A stretch of 64,000 nucleotides of DNA, taken from assembly GCF_006517815.1 (NCBI RefSeq), contig NZ_CP041198.1, forward strand, positions 4,154,001 through 4,218,000, written 5' to 3'. This stretch comes from Pseudarthrobacter sp. NIBRBAC000502770 (GTDB taxonomy: Bacteria; Actinomycetota; Actinomycetes; Actinomycetales; Micrococcaceae). A program made the translations under genes and the position numbers. Shown in pieces: positions 24,504 to 33,635 of the stretch. Position 1 is the stretch's first letter, and the number at the start of each line of letters is the position of its first letter. The notes under the pieces were generated by a model. The model searched no databases and had not been told where the DNA came from. It saw only the letters and a list, made by a program, of their open reading frames with translations.

Positions 24504-26060
24504 CTAAACCGGTTCCTCCGCCAGTTTCCGCTTCAGGATCTTGCCGCTGGGCCCCAGCGGGAGTTCGGAAAGTATCCTGACCACGCGCGGGTACTTGTAG
24601 GCCGCGAGCCGGGCGCTGGCGAAGTCCATCAGCTCGGTCTCGGTGACTGTCGCCCCCGCGTCCAGGACGATGGCGGCCGCGATTTCCTGGCCGTGGACGT
24701 CGTGCGGGACGCCGTACACGGCCGCGCTGACCACGGCGGGATGGGTCAGCAGGACTTCCTCCACCTCCCGCGGGTACACGTTGTAGCCGTTCCGGATGAT
24801 CATGTCCTTCTTGCGGTCCACGATGGTGAGGTAGCCGTCGTCGTCCTTGGTGCCAAGGTCGCCGCTGCGGAACCAGCCGTCCACCACGGCCTCGGCGGTG
24901 GCATCGGGCCGGTTGAGGTAGCCCTTCATCAGCAGGTGCCCCCGGATTACCAGCTCGCCGAGTTCCCCGTTGGGCAGCAGCTCGATCCGCTCGGTCACCT
25001 CGGGACGGGCGATCTCGATGTCGACGCCCCAAATGGGAATCCCGATGGTGCCCGGCCTCGGCTGCATGCCCACGTGGTTGAAGGCCGCCACCGGCGAAGT
25101 TTCCGTCAGGCCATACCCTTCATGGATTTCCACGCCGAAGACGTCGCGGAAACGGTCCATCACGGCGAGTGGAAGGGATGCGCCGCCGGAGATGCCGTAC
25201 CGCAGCGCGGTGGGCCGTTCCGCCACGGTCTTGGCAGCTTCCAGGAGCGCCACATACATGGTGGGCACGCCAAGGAAGATGTTGACGTTGTGCCGTGCCA
25301 GCAGCTTCAGGGCATCCGGGCCCGTGAACCGGGGCATCAGGACGATGGTGGCCCCGGCGCGCAGGCCCGTGTTCAGCACCACCGTCTGGCCGAAGGTGTG
25401 GAAGAGCGGCAGCCCGCCGAAGAGGGTGTCGCCCGGCCGGAAGTCCATCACGCTGGTCAGCAGGACCGACGTCTGCTCCACCAGGGCGAAGTGCGTCCCC
25501 AGCGCACCCTTCGGTTTGCCGGTAGTGCCGGACGTGTACAGGATGGTGGCCGTGTCCGATGGGCGGCAGGGTTCGTACGTCCGGATCGGCTCCGCGGCGG
25601 CCGCCTCCGCTTCCAGCCGTGGAAACCCGCCGTCGTCGGGCGCCATGACCGTCAGCACATCGACCCCGCTGGCCGAAGCACCGGCAGCGCCCTCCGTGAG
25701 CAGGGGAGCGGCGCAGATGAGCAGCCGGGCGCCACTGTCCTGCAGGACGTATTCGATTTCGCGGGCCTTCAGCAGGGCGTGCACCGGGACGACGATGGCG
25801 CCGAGCGAGAGGATGGCGTAATACACCCGCGCGAAGTCCGGCACATTGGGGATCAGGACGGCGACGGCGTCTCCCGGACCAACGCCGCGGGCGCGCAGCG
25901 CACCGGCGTAGGCGCGGGTCTGGCGCCAGAGGTCGCCGTAGCTGACCTGGTCTTCACCGACAACCAGGGCGATGCTGCCGGGAGTCCTCTTGGCTGATTC
26001 AGCGAGGATCGCTGCGACGGAGATGGTGGCGAAGCCGTCGGCGGAGTTGGTGTTGGTCAT
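24504..26060 (-). CDS. AMP-dependent acyl-CoA synthetase/ligase
   Basis: 518 residues from ATG 26060. Adenylate-forming enzyme hallmarks: ILYTSGTTGKPKGALGTH (phosphate loop), EGYGLTETSP, the hinge Asp in GWFRSGDLGTKDDDGYLTI, DRKKDMIIRNGYNVYPREVEE and the C-terminal catalytic Lys in PSGKILKRKL. Converts a carboxylic acid to its CoA ester with ATP. It is the third gene of an operon with a thiolase (23 bp upstream) and an acyl-CoA dehydrogenase, so it supplies the substrate for a short beta-oxidation route. Chain length preference is not evident; medium or long chain is the default guess. Confidence 0.9.
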   Translation of the reverse strand: MTNTNSADGFATISVAAILAESAKRTPGSIALVVGEDQVSYGDLWRQTRAYAGALRARGVGPGDAVAVLIPNVPDFARVYYAILSLGAIVVPVHALLKAREIEYVLQDSGARLLICAAPLLTEGAAGASASGVDVLTVMAPDDGGFPRLEAEAAAAEPIRTYEPCRPSDTATILYTSGTTGKPKGALGTHFALVEQTSVLLTSVMDFRPGDTLFGGLPLFHTFGQTVVLNTGLRAGATIVLMPRFTGPDALKLLARHNVNIFLGVPTMYVALLEAAKTVAERPTALRYGISGGASLPLAVMDRFRDVFGVEIHEGYGLTETSPVAAFNHVGMQPRPGTIGIPIWGVDIEIARPEVTERIELLPNGELGELVIRGHLLMKGYLNRPDATAEAVVDGWFRSGDLGTKDDDGYLTIVDRKKDMIIRNGYNVYPREVEEVLLTHPAVVSAAVYGVPHDVHGQEIAAAIVLDAGATVTETELMDFASARLAAYKYPRVVRILSELPLGPSGKILKRKLAEEPV

Positions 26061-26083
26061 GTCCTGCTTCTTCGTTGGGATGG

Positions 26084-27280
26084 TTACGCGGTGAGGATGA
26101 GGGCGTCGCCTTGGCCGCCGCCCCCGCAGAGGGCCACGACGCCGATGCCTCCGCCGCGGCGTTTCAGCGCCAGCGCCTGGTGCAGCACCAGGCGCGCGCC
26201 CGAGGCGCCCACGGGGTGGCCCAGCGCAATGGCGCCCCCTTCGGCGTTGACGGTTTCGGCGTCGATGCCGAGATCGTTGGCGGACTGGATGAGGACTGAC
26301 GCGAAGGCCTCGTTGATTTCCACCAGGTCCAGCTCCTGGACGGTCAGCCCCTGGTCCTTGAGCGCGCGTTCGATGGCCCGCGCCGGCTGGGAGTGCAGGG
26401 AGCCGTCGGGGCCTGCGGTCTGGCCGTGGGCGCCGATCTCGGCAATCCACTCCAGGCCTGCTGCTTCCGCGGCTGCCTTGCTGGCAATGACCAGCGCCGC
26501 GGCGCCGTCGGAAAGGGGCGACGACGACCCTGCCGTGATGGTGGCGGTGTCGGCCTTGGAGAACGCAGGGCGGAGTTGGGCCAGGGATTCCGCTGTCGTG
26601 TCCGGACGGATGCCCTCGTCGTGTTCGAGCGTCACGGCAGGTCCCTTGCGCTGCGGGATGTCGATTGGTGCGATCTCCTCCGCCATGATCCCGGCCGCGC
26701 GGGCGGCTTCGGCGCGCTGGTGGGACCGGGCCGCCACGGCGTCCTGTTCTTCGCGCGTGATTCCGCGTTCGGCGTTGCCGGAATCGGTGGCCTCACCCAT
26801 CAGCTTCCCGCTGACCGGGTCCTGCAGTCCGTCGTGGTTCAGGGAGTCAAGCATGGGGGCATCGCCGATGACGACGCCGGCGCGCAGCCCGGGGACCAGG
26901 TGCGGTGCGTTGGTCATCGATTCCTGGCCGGCGGCTACGATGAAGTCGGCTTCCCCCGTGCGGATCATCCGGGCAGCGTCGATGACGGCGGTGAGTCCGG
27001 ACAGGCAGAGCTTGTTGATGGTGATGGTGGGGACGTCCCAACCGATTCCGGCGGCCAGGCTGGCTTGGCGTGCGGGGCCCTGGCCCGCCCCGGCCTGGAT
27101 CACCTGGCCGACGATGACGGCCCCGATCTGCTCCGGCGCCACGCCCGTGCGTTCCAGCGCAGCACGGATGGCATGGGCGCCCAGTTCGCTGGAGGAAAAG
27201 GGTGTGAGGCCGCCGCGGAACCTGCCGAACGGGGTGCGGGCGCCGCCCAGGATGACGGGGATGTTGGCGTTCTGGTTCAA
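26084..27280 (-). CDS. Acetyl-CoA acetyltransferase (thiolase)
   Basis: 398 residues, normal thiolase length. Nucleophile Cys in INKLCLSGLTAV near residue 90, NEAFASV near 318, the catalytic His in GHPVGASGARLV near 350 and the second Cys in VALCGGGGQGDA near 382. The start is TTG 27280 with AAGGA eight bases upstream, just before MNQNANIPVILGGARTPFG. It cleaves 3-ketoacyl-CoA or forms acetoacetyl-CoA; in this operon cleavage is more likely. Confidence 0.92.
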   Translation of the reverse strand: MNQNANIPVILGGARTPFGRFRGGLTPFSSSELGAHAIRAALERTGVAPEQIGAVIVGQVIQAGAGQGPARQASLAAGIGWDVPTITINKLCLSGLTAVIDAARMIRTGEADFIVAAGQESMTNAPHLVPGLRAGVVIGDAPMLDSLNHDGLQDPVSGKLMGEATDSGNAERGITREEQDAVAARSHQRAEAARAAGIMAEEIAPIDIPQRKGPAVTLEHDEGIRPDTTAESLAQLRPAFSKADTATITAGSSSPLSDGAAALVIASKAAAEAAGLEWIAEIGAHGQTAGPDGSLHSQPARAIERALKDQGLTVQELDLVEINEAFASVLIQSANDLGIDAETVNAEGGAIALGHPVGASGARLVLHQALALKRRGGGIGVVALCGGGGQGDALILTA

Positions 27281-27330
27281 GAACAGTCCTTTCGGGGGGA
27301 TGGCGGGTGGCGGAGCCGGGTGGTCAAGGC

Positions 27331-28587
27331 TCAGGCGAAGGCGGAGGTACCGGTGATGCCGCGGCCGATGATGAGCGCCTGCATGGTTTCGGTGCCTTCG
27401 TAGGTGTGGATGGCTTCAATGTCGGCAAGGTGCCTGGCAACCCGGTTTTCCAGCAGGATGCCGTTGCCGCCCAGCAGGTCACGGGCGTTGGAGGCGATAC
27501 CGCGCGCGGTCCGGGTGCAGGTGTACTTCACCAGCGATGCCTGCTCGGGCGTGAGCGTCCCGGCCTCATCCAGGCGCGTCATCTGCACCACCATCAGCTG
27601 CATGGTTGCCAGTTCGCTGAGCATCCGGGCCAGCCGTTCCTGGACGATCTGGGACGCGGCCAGCGGACGGCCGAACTGCTTGCGTTGCCTGGCGTACTGG
27701 ACGGCCGTTTCGTAGCAGGCCGTGGCGTGGCCGACGGCGGACCAGGCGACGCCCAGGCGGGTCGCCAGCAGGACCCGGGCTGTGTCTTTGAAGGTACGTG
27801 CGCCCGGCAGGACGTTTTCTTCCGGGACGAAGACGGCCTCCAGGCGGATGTGGGCCTGCCAGATGGCGCGGAGGGCAAGTTTGCCCTCGATTTTCCTGGC
27901 GGTGTAGCCGGGGGAGTCCTGTGGAACCAGGTAGCCGTGGACCTGGCCGTCGTCGCCCCGGGCCCAGACGACGCTGACGCCGCCCACGGAACCATTGCCG
28001 ATCCATTTCTTTTCGCCGTTGAGCAGGAAGCCGCCCTCCGTGCGGGTGGCAGTGGTTTCCAGGGCCACCGAGTCGGAGCCATGGGTTGGTTCCGTGAGGG
28101 CGAACGCCGCGTATTCCGTGCCTTTGGCGATCGCGGGCAGCCAACGCTCCTGCTGTGCCGCGGATCCGCACTCGGCAACCGACCGAAGGGCCAGGCCGCC
28201 CTGGACCGCAATCATGGTGGCCACGGATCCGTCGCCCCGGCTGATTTCCATGTTCACCAGGCCGGCGGCCATGCTGCTCATGGGCGCGAAGCCCTCCACC
28301 GTGATGCCGTCGCGGAGCAGGTCCAGTTCGCCCAGGCGGCGGAGGAGGTGCAGCGGGTATTCCCCGCGCTCCCAGTAGCCGTCAATGACAGGGAGGACCT
28401 CATCCTGGACGAAGCTGCGGGCTCGGTCCCAGTACCTGCGGTCCTCGTCGCTGACGCCGGCCAGGATGGATGCGGGGTCCGTCCCGAGGGCTTCGGTCAG
28501 GACATACTCCGGCTCTACCGTCCCGGACGGGAAGCCGGCAGGGTCTCCGGTGCCGGTGGGCGCGAGGCTGGGTGACGACGTCGTCAT
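27331..28587 (-). CDS. Acyl-CoA dehydrogenase (glutaryl-CoA dehydrogenase-like)
   Basis: 418 residues. FAD-dependent ACAD fold: middle domain AFALTEPTHGSDSVALETTA, GEKKWIGNG, C-terminal helical domain with RKQFGRPLAASQIVQERLARM and the catalytic Glu in AIHTYEGTETMQALIIGRGI. This pattern and the lack of a longer tail resemble glutaryl-CoA dehydrogenases more than short-chain enzymes. ATG 28587 has AAAGGA nine bases upstream. First gene of the operon and directly downstream of the TetR gene. Confidence 0.9.
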   Translation of the reverse strand: MTTSSPSLAPTGTGDPAGFPSGTVEPEYVLTEALGTDPASILAGVSDEDRRYWDRARSFVQDEVLPVIDGYWERGEYPLHLLRRLGELDLLRDGITVEGFAPMSSMAAGLVNMEISRGDGSVATMIAVQGGLALRSVAECGSAAQQERWLPAIAKGTEYAAFALTEPTHGSDSVALETTATRTEGGFLLNGEKKWIGNGSVGGVSVVWARGDDGQVHGYLVPQDSPGYTARKIEGKLALRAIWQAHIRLEAVFVPEENVLPGARTFKDTARVLLATRLGVAWSAVGHATACYETAVQYARQRKQFGRPLAASQIVQERLARMLSELATMQLMVVQMTRLDEAGTLTPEQASLVKYTCTRTARGIASNARDLLGGNGILLENRVARHLADIEAIHTYEGTETMQALIIGRGITGTSAFA

Positions 28588-28658
28588 GTATCTGCATCCT
28601 TTGAATCAGCGGCGGCGCTGGGGCCGGGGCCGTGTGGCGTGCACCACACGGTTCAAGG

Positions 28659-28701
28659 ATGCTATGAAACGCAGTTCCACGTCAAGAAACTGAGTACCAC
28701 G
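28659..28701 (-). promoter_or_regulatory. Promoter and repeated motif upstream of the acyl-CoA operon
   Basis: On the minus strand TTGACG (28685-28680) and TAGCAT (28664-28659) may be -35 and -10 boxes, with a short 15-base spacer. Two 16-base direct repeats flank the -35: GAAACGCAGTTCCACG (28666-28681) and GAAACTGAGTACCACG (28686-28701), three mismatches, exactly 20 bp apart. This is the likely binding site for the TetR protein encoded next door. Confidence 0.5.
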
Positions 28702-28715
28702 GCGGCGGCAGCGAG

Positions 28716-29426
28716 CTAGGGAAGGGCGTCGAGGACGGCCTGGGCGATCGCTTCCCTGCCGGCCTGGCCCGGGAGAACGGTGACGACGACGGTCGGCGTG
28801 GGTTGTGCGGCGGCGGCGGCACCAAGGAGTGCGGGCCGGAAGGTTTCTGCCAGGGTACGAAGTTCGGCGGCGAGGGCTGCGGCCCTTTTCCGGTCCCCAT
28901 CCCCAGCATCCGCGGGGTCGGGCGAGGCGCGGAGCCATTGCCGGAGGAAGGCATTATGCACGGCTACCACGGCTGCGGCGAAGGCCACGGCCTTGTACCC
29001 GCTCCGCCCGTCCTGCGGCAGCCGTTCGTTCAGGTATTGCAGGAATGCCCGCTCGTACCGGTGCGACGTGACCAGTTCCCGGTCCCTGAGGGCCGGAACC
29101 GCCTGCAGGAGCCCATACCGGGCCCGGGACGTATCGCGGTTCCGCACATGGTGTTCGAAGACCAGCAGTGCCGCGTCCGCGACGGCGGCCAGGGGCTCGA
29201 GCCTGGATTCCGCGAGCCGGTCATTCACCTGGCGCAGGATCCGTTCGTGGTCGGCGAAGACCACGTCCTCCTTTGACCCGAAGCGTCGGAAGAACGTGCT
29301 GCGGCTCATGCCCGAGGCTTCGGCAAGTTCCTCAACGGACGTTGCATCGAAACCCTGGCCGGCCAGGAGCGCGATGGCGGCGGCGACAGGTTTGTCGACG
29401 GGCTGTTCTGAAGGGGGCAACGTCAT
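28716..29426 (-). CDS. TetR-family transcriptional regulator
   Basis: 236 residues. N-terminal helix-turn-helix: AAAIALLAGQGFDATSVEEL and ASGMSRSTFFRRFGSKEDV. The long helical remainder has a Pro/Val-rich C-terminal extension (PTPTVVVTVLPGQAGREA). It lies 128 bp upstream of the acyl-CoA dehydrogenase operon on the same strand and probably represses it, with an acyl-CoA as inducer. Start ATG 29426. Confidence 0.9.
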   Translation of the reverse strand: MTLPPSEQPVDKPVAAAIALLAGQGFDATSVEELAEASGMSRSTFFRRFGSKEDVVFADHERILRQVNDRLAESRLEPLAAVADAALLVFEHHVRNRDTSRARYGLLQAVPALRDRELVTSHRYERAFLQYLNERLPQDGRSGYKAVAFAAAVVAVHNAFLRQWLRASPDPADAGDGDRKRAAALAAELRTLAETFRPALLGAAAAAQPTPTVVVTVLPGQAGREAIAQAVLDALP

Positions 29427-29507
29427 GCGCCGAAATTAGCACAGCCGGCAGGCGCCGCCGGGCCACCGCTGGATGCGGGAGGACCCAGCGGTGACTGCAG
29501 CGCAGGC

Positions 29508-30530
29508 TCAGGCGCCCTGCCGCGCCCAGCCGGTGAGCTTGTCCGAGAGCTGCATGAAGGCCTCGTTGACCTGCTGCAGCTCCGGGTGGCTGTCGTACCA
29601 CTCAACAATCTCCCGTGCACCGTCCGCGAACGGGATCGTGGCCGTGTAGTCCGGGACCAGGGACTTGATCTTGGCGTTATCGAAGACCACCGAATGGGAC
29701 CGGTCGCCCAGGAGGTTGGAACCCAGTTCGGAGTCGTGGGCGGCGATGGTTTCGGACGCCACGTGGACCAGTTCGGGTTCCTTGGCGCCGGCCGCCCTCG
29801 CGAAGAGCCGGTAGATCTGGTTCCAGGGCAGGTACTCGTCGGAGGTGATGGTGTAGCTTTCACCGACTGCCTGCGGCCGGCCGAGCAGGCCCACGAACGC
29901 CTTGGCGAAGTCCCTGCTGTGCGTCAGCGTCCACAGGGAAGTGCCGTCGCCGTGGACCATGACCGGCAGCCCGGCGCGCATCCGGTGAATGTCAGTCCAG
30001 CCGCCCACCATGGCGATCTTGGTGCGGTCGTAGGTGTGCGACGGACGCACCACCGTCAGCGGAAAGTCGTCCTCCCGGTAGGCCCTGAAGAGTAGCTCCT
30101 CGCACGCGATCTTGTCCCGGGAGTATTGCCAGAAGGGGTTCTTCAAAGGCGTGGACTCGAGGATCGGGAGCCTGGTGGGCGGCTTCTGGTATGCGGAGGC
30201 CGAACTGATGAACACGTACTGGCCCGTCCGCTCCCGGAACAACTCCATGCTGGTTTGCGCCTGGTCCGGAGTGTAGGAGATGAAGTCCGCCACGGCGTCG
30301 AACTCCCTCCCGCCCAGCACCTCCCGCACAGCCGCTGCGTCACGGACGTCCGCGTGCAGCACTTCCGCGCCTTCAGGGGCAGGCCTGCCTGACTGGCCGC
30401 GGTTCAAAATTGTCAGCCGGTGGCCCAGCGTGGCGGCGCGTTCTGCCGCCGCCGCGCTGATGACCCCGGTGCCGCCGATGAAGAGGATGCTCCTCGGCGC
30501 CACCGTCTCCGTGGCGGTTGGGCTCACCAT
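29508..30530 (-). CDS. NAD-dependent epimerase/dehydratase family protein
   Basis: 340 residues, extended SDR. The cofactor loop is ILFIGGTGVISAAAAERA near residue 15; ISYTPDQAQTSMELF, the FISSASAYQKP active-site Ser/Tyr region, YSRDKIACEELL with Lys and VVRPSHTYD follow, as in chloroplast stem-loop-binding/NmrA-like epimerases. Start ATG 30530 (or GTG 30527, GTGA overlap) overlaps the stop of the aldo/keto reductase gene, so both are translated together. Probably acts on a sugar nucleotide or small sugar; not resolved. Confidence 0.82.
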   Translation of the reverse strand: MVSPTATETVAPRSILFIGGTGVISAAAAERAATLGHRLTILNRGQSGRPAPEGAEVLHADVRDAAAVREVLGGREFDAVADFISYTPDQAQTSMELFRERTGQYVFISSASAYQKPPTRLPILESTPLKNPFWQYSRDKIACEELLFRAYREDDFPLTVVRPSHTYDRTKIAMVGGWTDIHRMRAGLPVMVHGDGTSLWTLTHSRDFAKAFVGLLGRPQAVGESYTITSDEYLPWNQIYRLFARAAGAKEPELVHVASETIAAHDSELGSNLLGDRSHSVVFDNAKIKSLVPDYTATIPFADGAREIVEWYDSHPELQQVNEAFMQLSDKLTGWARQGA

Positions 30531-31495
30531 GCGTAGTCTTCCGGTGCCGTACGGTGCCCGGGGAAGATGTCGTCCAACCGCTTGAGGGCGTCGGCGCCAA
30601 GGGTGACATCCAGTGCGCGGATGGCGGCGTCCAACTGTTCCTGCGTGCGTGGGCCCACGATCGGCGCCGTCACCGCGGGTTGGTGCAGGAGCCACGCCAG
30701 GGCCACGTCGCCGGGTTCGTGGCCCAGTTCGTCCGCGAAGTCCTCGTACTCGCGGATCTGGCCCTCATGCTTCTTCAGCGTTTCCGCGGCCCGTCCTTCG
30801 GTGCGGCGGACGCCCTGGCGTTCCTTCTTCAGTACCCCGCCCAGCAGTCCGCCCTGCAGCGGCGACCAGGGAATGAGGCCCAGCCCGTACTGCTGTGCCG
30901 CCGGGATGACTTCCAGTTCCACCTGGCGCATGAACAGGTTGTAGATGGACTGCTCGCTGACCAGGCCGGTGTAGTTACGTCGGCGCGCTGCTTCCTGGGC
31001 CTGGGCGATGTGCCAGCCGGCGAAGTTGCTGCTCCCCGAGTACAGGATCTTGCCCTGCTGCACTGCCACCTCGATGGCTTGCCAGATCTCATCCCACGGG
31101 GTGTCGCGGTCAATGTGGTGGAACTGGTAGACATCGATGTAGTCAGTCTGCAGGCGCTTGAGGCTGGCATCGAGGGCGCGGCGGATGTTCAGCGCGGAGA
31201 GCTTCGACTCATTGGGGCGGTCCGTCATGGTGCCGTAGAGCTTGGTGGCCAGGACGGTGTGCTCCCGGCGCTCGCCGCCCTTGGCGAACCACCGCCCGAT
31301 GATTTCTTCGGTCCAGCCGCGGTGGTCGGCTCCGACGTAGACGTTGGCGGTGTCGAAGAAGTTGATGCCTGCTTCATGGGCCGAGTCCATGATGCTGTGG
31401 GCGTCCGCTTCCTCCGTCTGCGGTCCGAAGTTCATGGTGCCCAGGCAGAGGCGGGAGACTTTCAGGCCGGAGCGGCCCAGATGGGTGTACTGCAT
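30524..31495 (-). CDS. Aldo/keto reductase
   Basis: 323 residues. MQYTHLGRSGLKVSRLCLGT, NFFDTANVYVGADHRGWTEE (Asp, Tyr), LATKLYG (Lys), YQFHHIDRDTPWDE (His) and VGPRTQEQLDAAIRALDV match the AKR YajO/potassium-channel-beta-like branch. ATG 31495 has AAAGGA seven bases upstream; the longer frame is rejected. Middle gene of a three-gene run with another AKR upstream and an epimerase overlapping its 3' end. Confidence 0.9.
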   Translation of the reverse strand: MQYTHLGRSGLKVSRLCLGTMNFGPQTEEADAHSIMDSAHEAGINFFDTANVYVGADHRGWTEEIIGRWFAKGGERREHTVLATKLYGTMTDRPNESKLSALNIRRALDASLKRLQTDYIDVYQFHHIDRDTPWDEIWQAIEVAVQQGKILYSGSSNFAGWHIAQAQEAARRRNYTGLVSEQSIYNLFMRQVELEVIPAAQQYGLGLIPWSPLQGGLLGGVLKKERQGVRRTEGRAAETLKKHEGQIREYEDFADELGHEPGDVALAWLLHQPAVTAPIVGPRTQEQLDAAIRALDVTLGADALKRLDDIFPGHRTAPEDYAW

Positions 31496-31550
31496 GGAAA
31501 ATCCTTTCAACGGGTAAGCCTGCCAAGCCGGTGGTTGGGCAGGCTGGAAC

Positions 31551-32372
31551 CTACATCTGGGTGAAGGAGGCGACGGCGGGATCGGAGCCAATGCGCGCGC
31601 CGGTCTCCAGTGCGGTGATGGCGGAGATTTCGTCCGCGGACAGCTTCAGGGACGAAGCCGCGAAGTTTTCCCGGATGCGGGCAGGGTTCGCGGACTTGGG
31701 AATGACGATGTTGCCGCTGGCCAGGTGCCAGGCGAGCACCACCTGGGCGGTGGTGGCATCGTGGGCGGCGGCGATCGCGGTGACGGCGTTTCCATTGAGG
31801 TCCCCGCCCTGCCCCAGGGGGCTGTACGCCTCGACGGCGATTCCCAAATCGCGGCATTTGGCGGCAAGGTCTGCCTGCTGGTAGCTGGGGTGCAGCTCGA
31901 ATTGGTTGACGGCCGGCACGGTTTCGGTGGATTGCAGCAGGGTGTCCAGGTGGTCGGAGAGGAAGTTGGAGACTCCGATGGCGCGGATTTCCTTGTTCTC
32001 GTAAAGCCGTTCCATCTCCTTCCATGCCTGGACGAAGAGGCCCTGCGACGGAACCGGCCAGTGGATGAGGTAGAGGTCGATGAAGTCCAGGCCCAGTGCC
32101 TTGCGGCTGTTCTGGAATGCCTCCTGCGCCCTGCCCTGTTCGCCGTTGCGCAACTTGGTGGTGACGAAGATGTCCTCGCGTGCGATGCCTGTGGCGGCGA
32201 GGGCTGCCCCGACTCCTGCTTCGTTCCGGTAGGCGGCTGCGGTATCGATGTGGCGGTAGCCCGCTTCCAGGGCGTCCTCCACGGTCCGCTGGGTATCTTC
32301 CGGCGGGACCTGGAAAACACCGAAGCCAAGCTGGGGGATGGTGACGCCGTTGTTGAGTGTCAGCTCTGACAT
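31551..32372 (-). CDS. Aldo/keto reductase, 2,5-diketo-D-gluconate reductase type
   Basis: 273 residues. TLNNGVTIPQLGFGVFQVPP, GYRHIDTAAAYRNEAGVG (catalytic Asp/Tyr), VTTKLRNGEQG (Lys), LYLIHWPVP (His), IGVSNFLSDHL and IPKSANPARIREN are the standard AKR5 landmarks. ATG 32372 has AAAGGAGC upstream. First gene of the operon that faces the MmyB-like regulator; an inverted repeat lies in the gap. Confidence 0.92.
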   Translation of the reverse strand: MSELTLNNGVTIPQLGFGVFQVPPEDTQRTVEDALEAGYRHIDTAAAYRNEAGVGAALAATGIAREDIFVTTKLRNGEQGRAQEAFQNSRKALGLDFIDLYLIHWPVPSQGLFVQAWKEMERLYENKEIRAIGVSNFLSDHLDTLLQSTETVPAVNQFELHPSYQQADLAAKCRDLGIAVEAYSPLGQGGDLNGNAVTAIAAAHDATTAQVVLAWHLASGNIVIPKSANPARIRENFAASSLKLSADEISAITALETGARIGSDPAVASFTQM

Positions 32373-32512
32373 GGGAGTGCTCCTTTTGGAAGGTGGTGCC
32401 GGAGTTTGCTGCCGGCTGCCCCGCGGAAGAGAAATCGGTTTCCACTGGCTCATTCCTGAGCCTATGCATTTCGGTCCAGCAAGTCAGCAGGCAAGGCTGT
32501 TCCTGTTTTTCC

Positions 32513-32529
32513 TAGGACTGCCAGTCCTA
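32513..32529. promoter_or_regulatory. Palindrome between AKR operon and MmyB-like regulator
   Basis: TAGGACTG-C-CAGTCCTA is a perfect inverted repeat with eight-base arms and a one-base centre. It lies 141 bp from the AKR start and 37 bp from the regulator start, a good position for autoregulation and control of the divergent oxidoreductase genes. Confidence 0.75.
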
Positions 32530-32565
32530 CCTTCGTGGTAGAGCGCGCCGTCCCACGCAGGCACA

Positions 32566-33474
32566 ATGGTCTGCATGGGTCAAAGCGCCGAGTTCGGAAA
32601 ATTCCTCAAAGCCATGCGGTCCCGGCTGAGCCCGGATGTCGCCGGGACGGGACCCACCACAGGGGCACGCAGGGTTCCGGGCCTGCGGCGGGAGGAAGTG
32701 GCGCGGCTTGCCGGCGTCAGCACCGACTACTACGTCCGGCTGGAGCAAGGCCGGAACATCCACCCGTCCCGCACGGTCCTGGACGCCGTAGCCAGGGCCC
32801 TCCGGCTGGACAGCAGCGAGCACGCGCACATGCTGGACCTGCTCGAGAACTGCGCCGGTGCTCCCCGCGAGCCCGGTGCCAACGCTGCTCAGGGTGTCCG
32901 GCCCGCGCTGCGCCAGCTCCTGGACGCGGTGGGGGAGGTTCCCGCCATGGTGCTGGGCCGCCGGAACGATGTCCTGGCCGGCAACCGGATGGCCTTCCTC
33001 CTGTTCACCGACTTCCCTTCGTTGCCCCCCGCAGAGCGCAACCTGACCCGCTGGACCATCCTGGACCCCGCGGCGCGGGAGCTGTTCAGGGACTGGAAGA
33101 CGGTTGCCGCCGAAGCGGCAGGATCCCTGCGGCTGGACGTGGGCCGGCACCCCAATGATCCCCAGGCCAGCCATCTGGTGGGCGAACTGGCTGTCCACAG
33201 CGAACACTTCCGCCAGTGGTGGGCGGGGCACCGTGTGGCCACGCGGGCTGCCGGGACCATCCGGCTGCATCATCCGTCCGTGGGGGACCTGGAACTGAAC
33301 TTTGAAAACCTGGTCCTGCCGGAGGATCCCGACCAGACGCTGAGGGTGTATTCCGCCCGGCCGGGGTCGCCGTCGTCGGACGCGCTGGCCCTGCTGGGAA
33401 GCCTCGGCGCCGGGCCGGACCTGGACCCGGAACGGGACGCCGCTGCCGCCACCCAGGCCGAAGCCGCGGGCTGA
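32566..33474 (+). CDS. Helix-turn-helix regulator, MmyB-like
   Basis: 302 residues (ATG 32575 is a second possible start). N-terminal XRE-type HTH with the typical RRVPGLRREEVARLAGVSTD, YYVRLEQGRNIHPS and VLDAVARALRLD, followed by a PAS-like MmyB ligand domain (DVLAGNRMAFLLFTDFP, HWxxGH-like WWAGHRV, HPSVGDLELNFENLVLPEDP). MmyB-like regulators are a large actinobacterial family usually divergent from short-chain or aldo/keto oxidoreductases, and a fatty-acid-like ligand was found in one structure. The same arrangement is present here. It ends at a terminator. Confidence 0.92.
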   Translation: MVCMGQSAEFGKFLKAMRSRLSPDVAGTGPTTGARRVPGLRREEVARLAGVSTDYYVRLEQGRNIHPSRTVLDAVARALRLDSSEHAHMLDLLENCAGAPREPGANAAQGVRPALRQLLDAVGEVPAMVLGRRNDVLAGNRMAFLLFTDFPSLPPAERNLTRWTILDPAARELFRDWKTVAAEAAGSLRLDVGRHPNDPQASHLVGELAVHSEHFRQWWAGHRVATRAAGTIRLHHPSVGDLELNFENLVLPEDPDQTLRVYSARPGSPSSDALALLGSLGAGPDLDPERDAAAATQAEAAG

Positions 33475-33541
33475 GCGGTCCGTCCTGGCGGGACCCGGGT
33501 GTGGGCCACTGTACATTCGTCCATCGAAGTGGGTTGATTCT

Positions 33542-33575
33542 GGCCAGCCGCCCATTGGTGGGCGGCCGGCCTTTT
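33542..33575 (+). terminator. Intrinsic terminator after the MmyB-like gene
   Basis: Arms GCCGCCCA (33547-33554) and TGGGCGGC (33559-33566) enclose TTGG; GGCC/GGCC extend the stem past one mismatch. CTTTTCCT follows on the plus strand. Confidence 0.85.
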
Positions 33576-33635
33576 CCTAGGGTGGGAGTACATGCTTACC
33601 CACGCCCATTTTTTACACCCAGGATGGTCTCAACG

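Noticed and set aside
24195..25997. A 600-codon plus-strand open frame opposite the aldo/keto reductase and CoA-ligase genes
   Set aside because: It spans two real genes and a terminator, and its translation lacks any recognisable domain.
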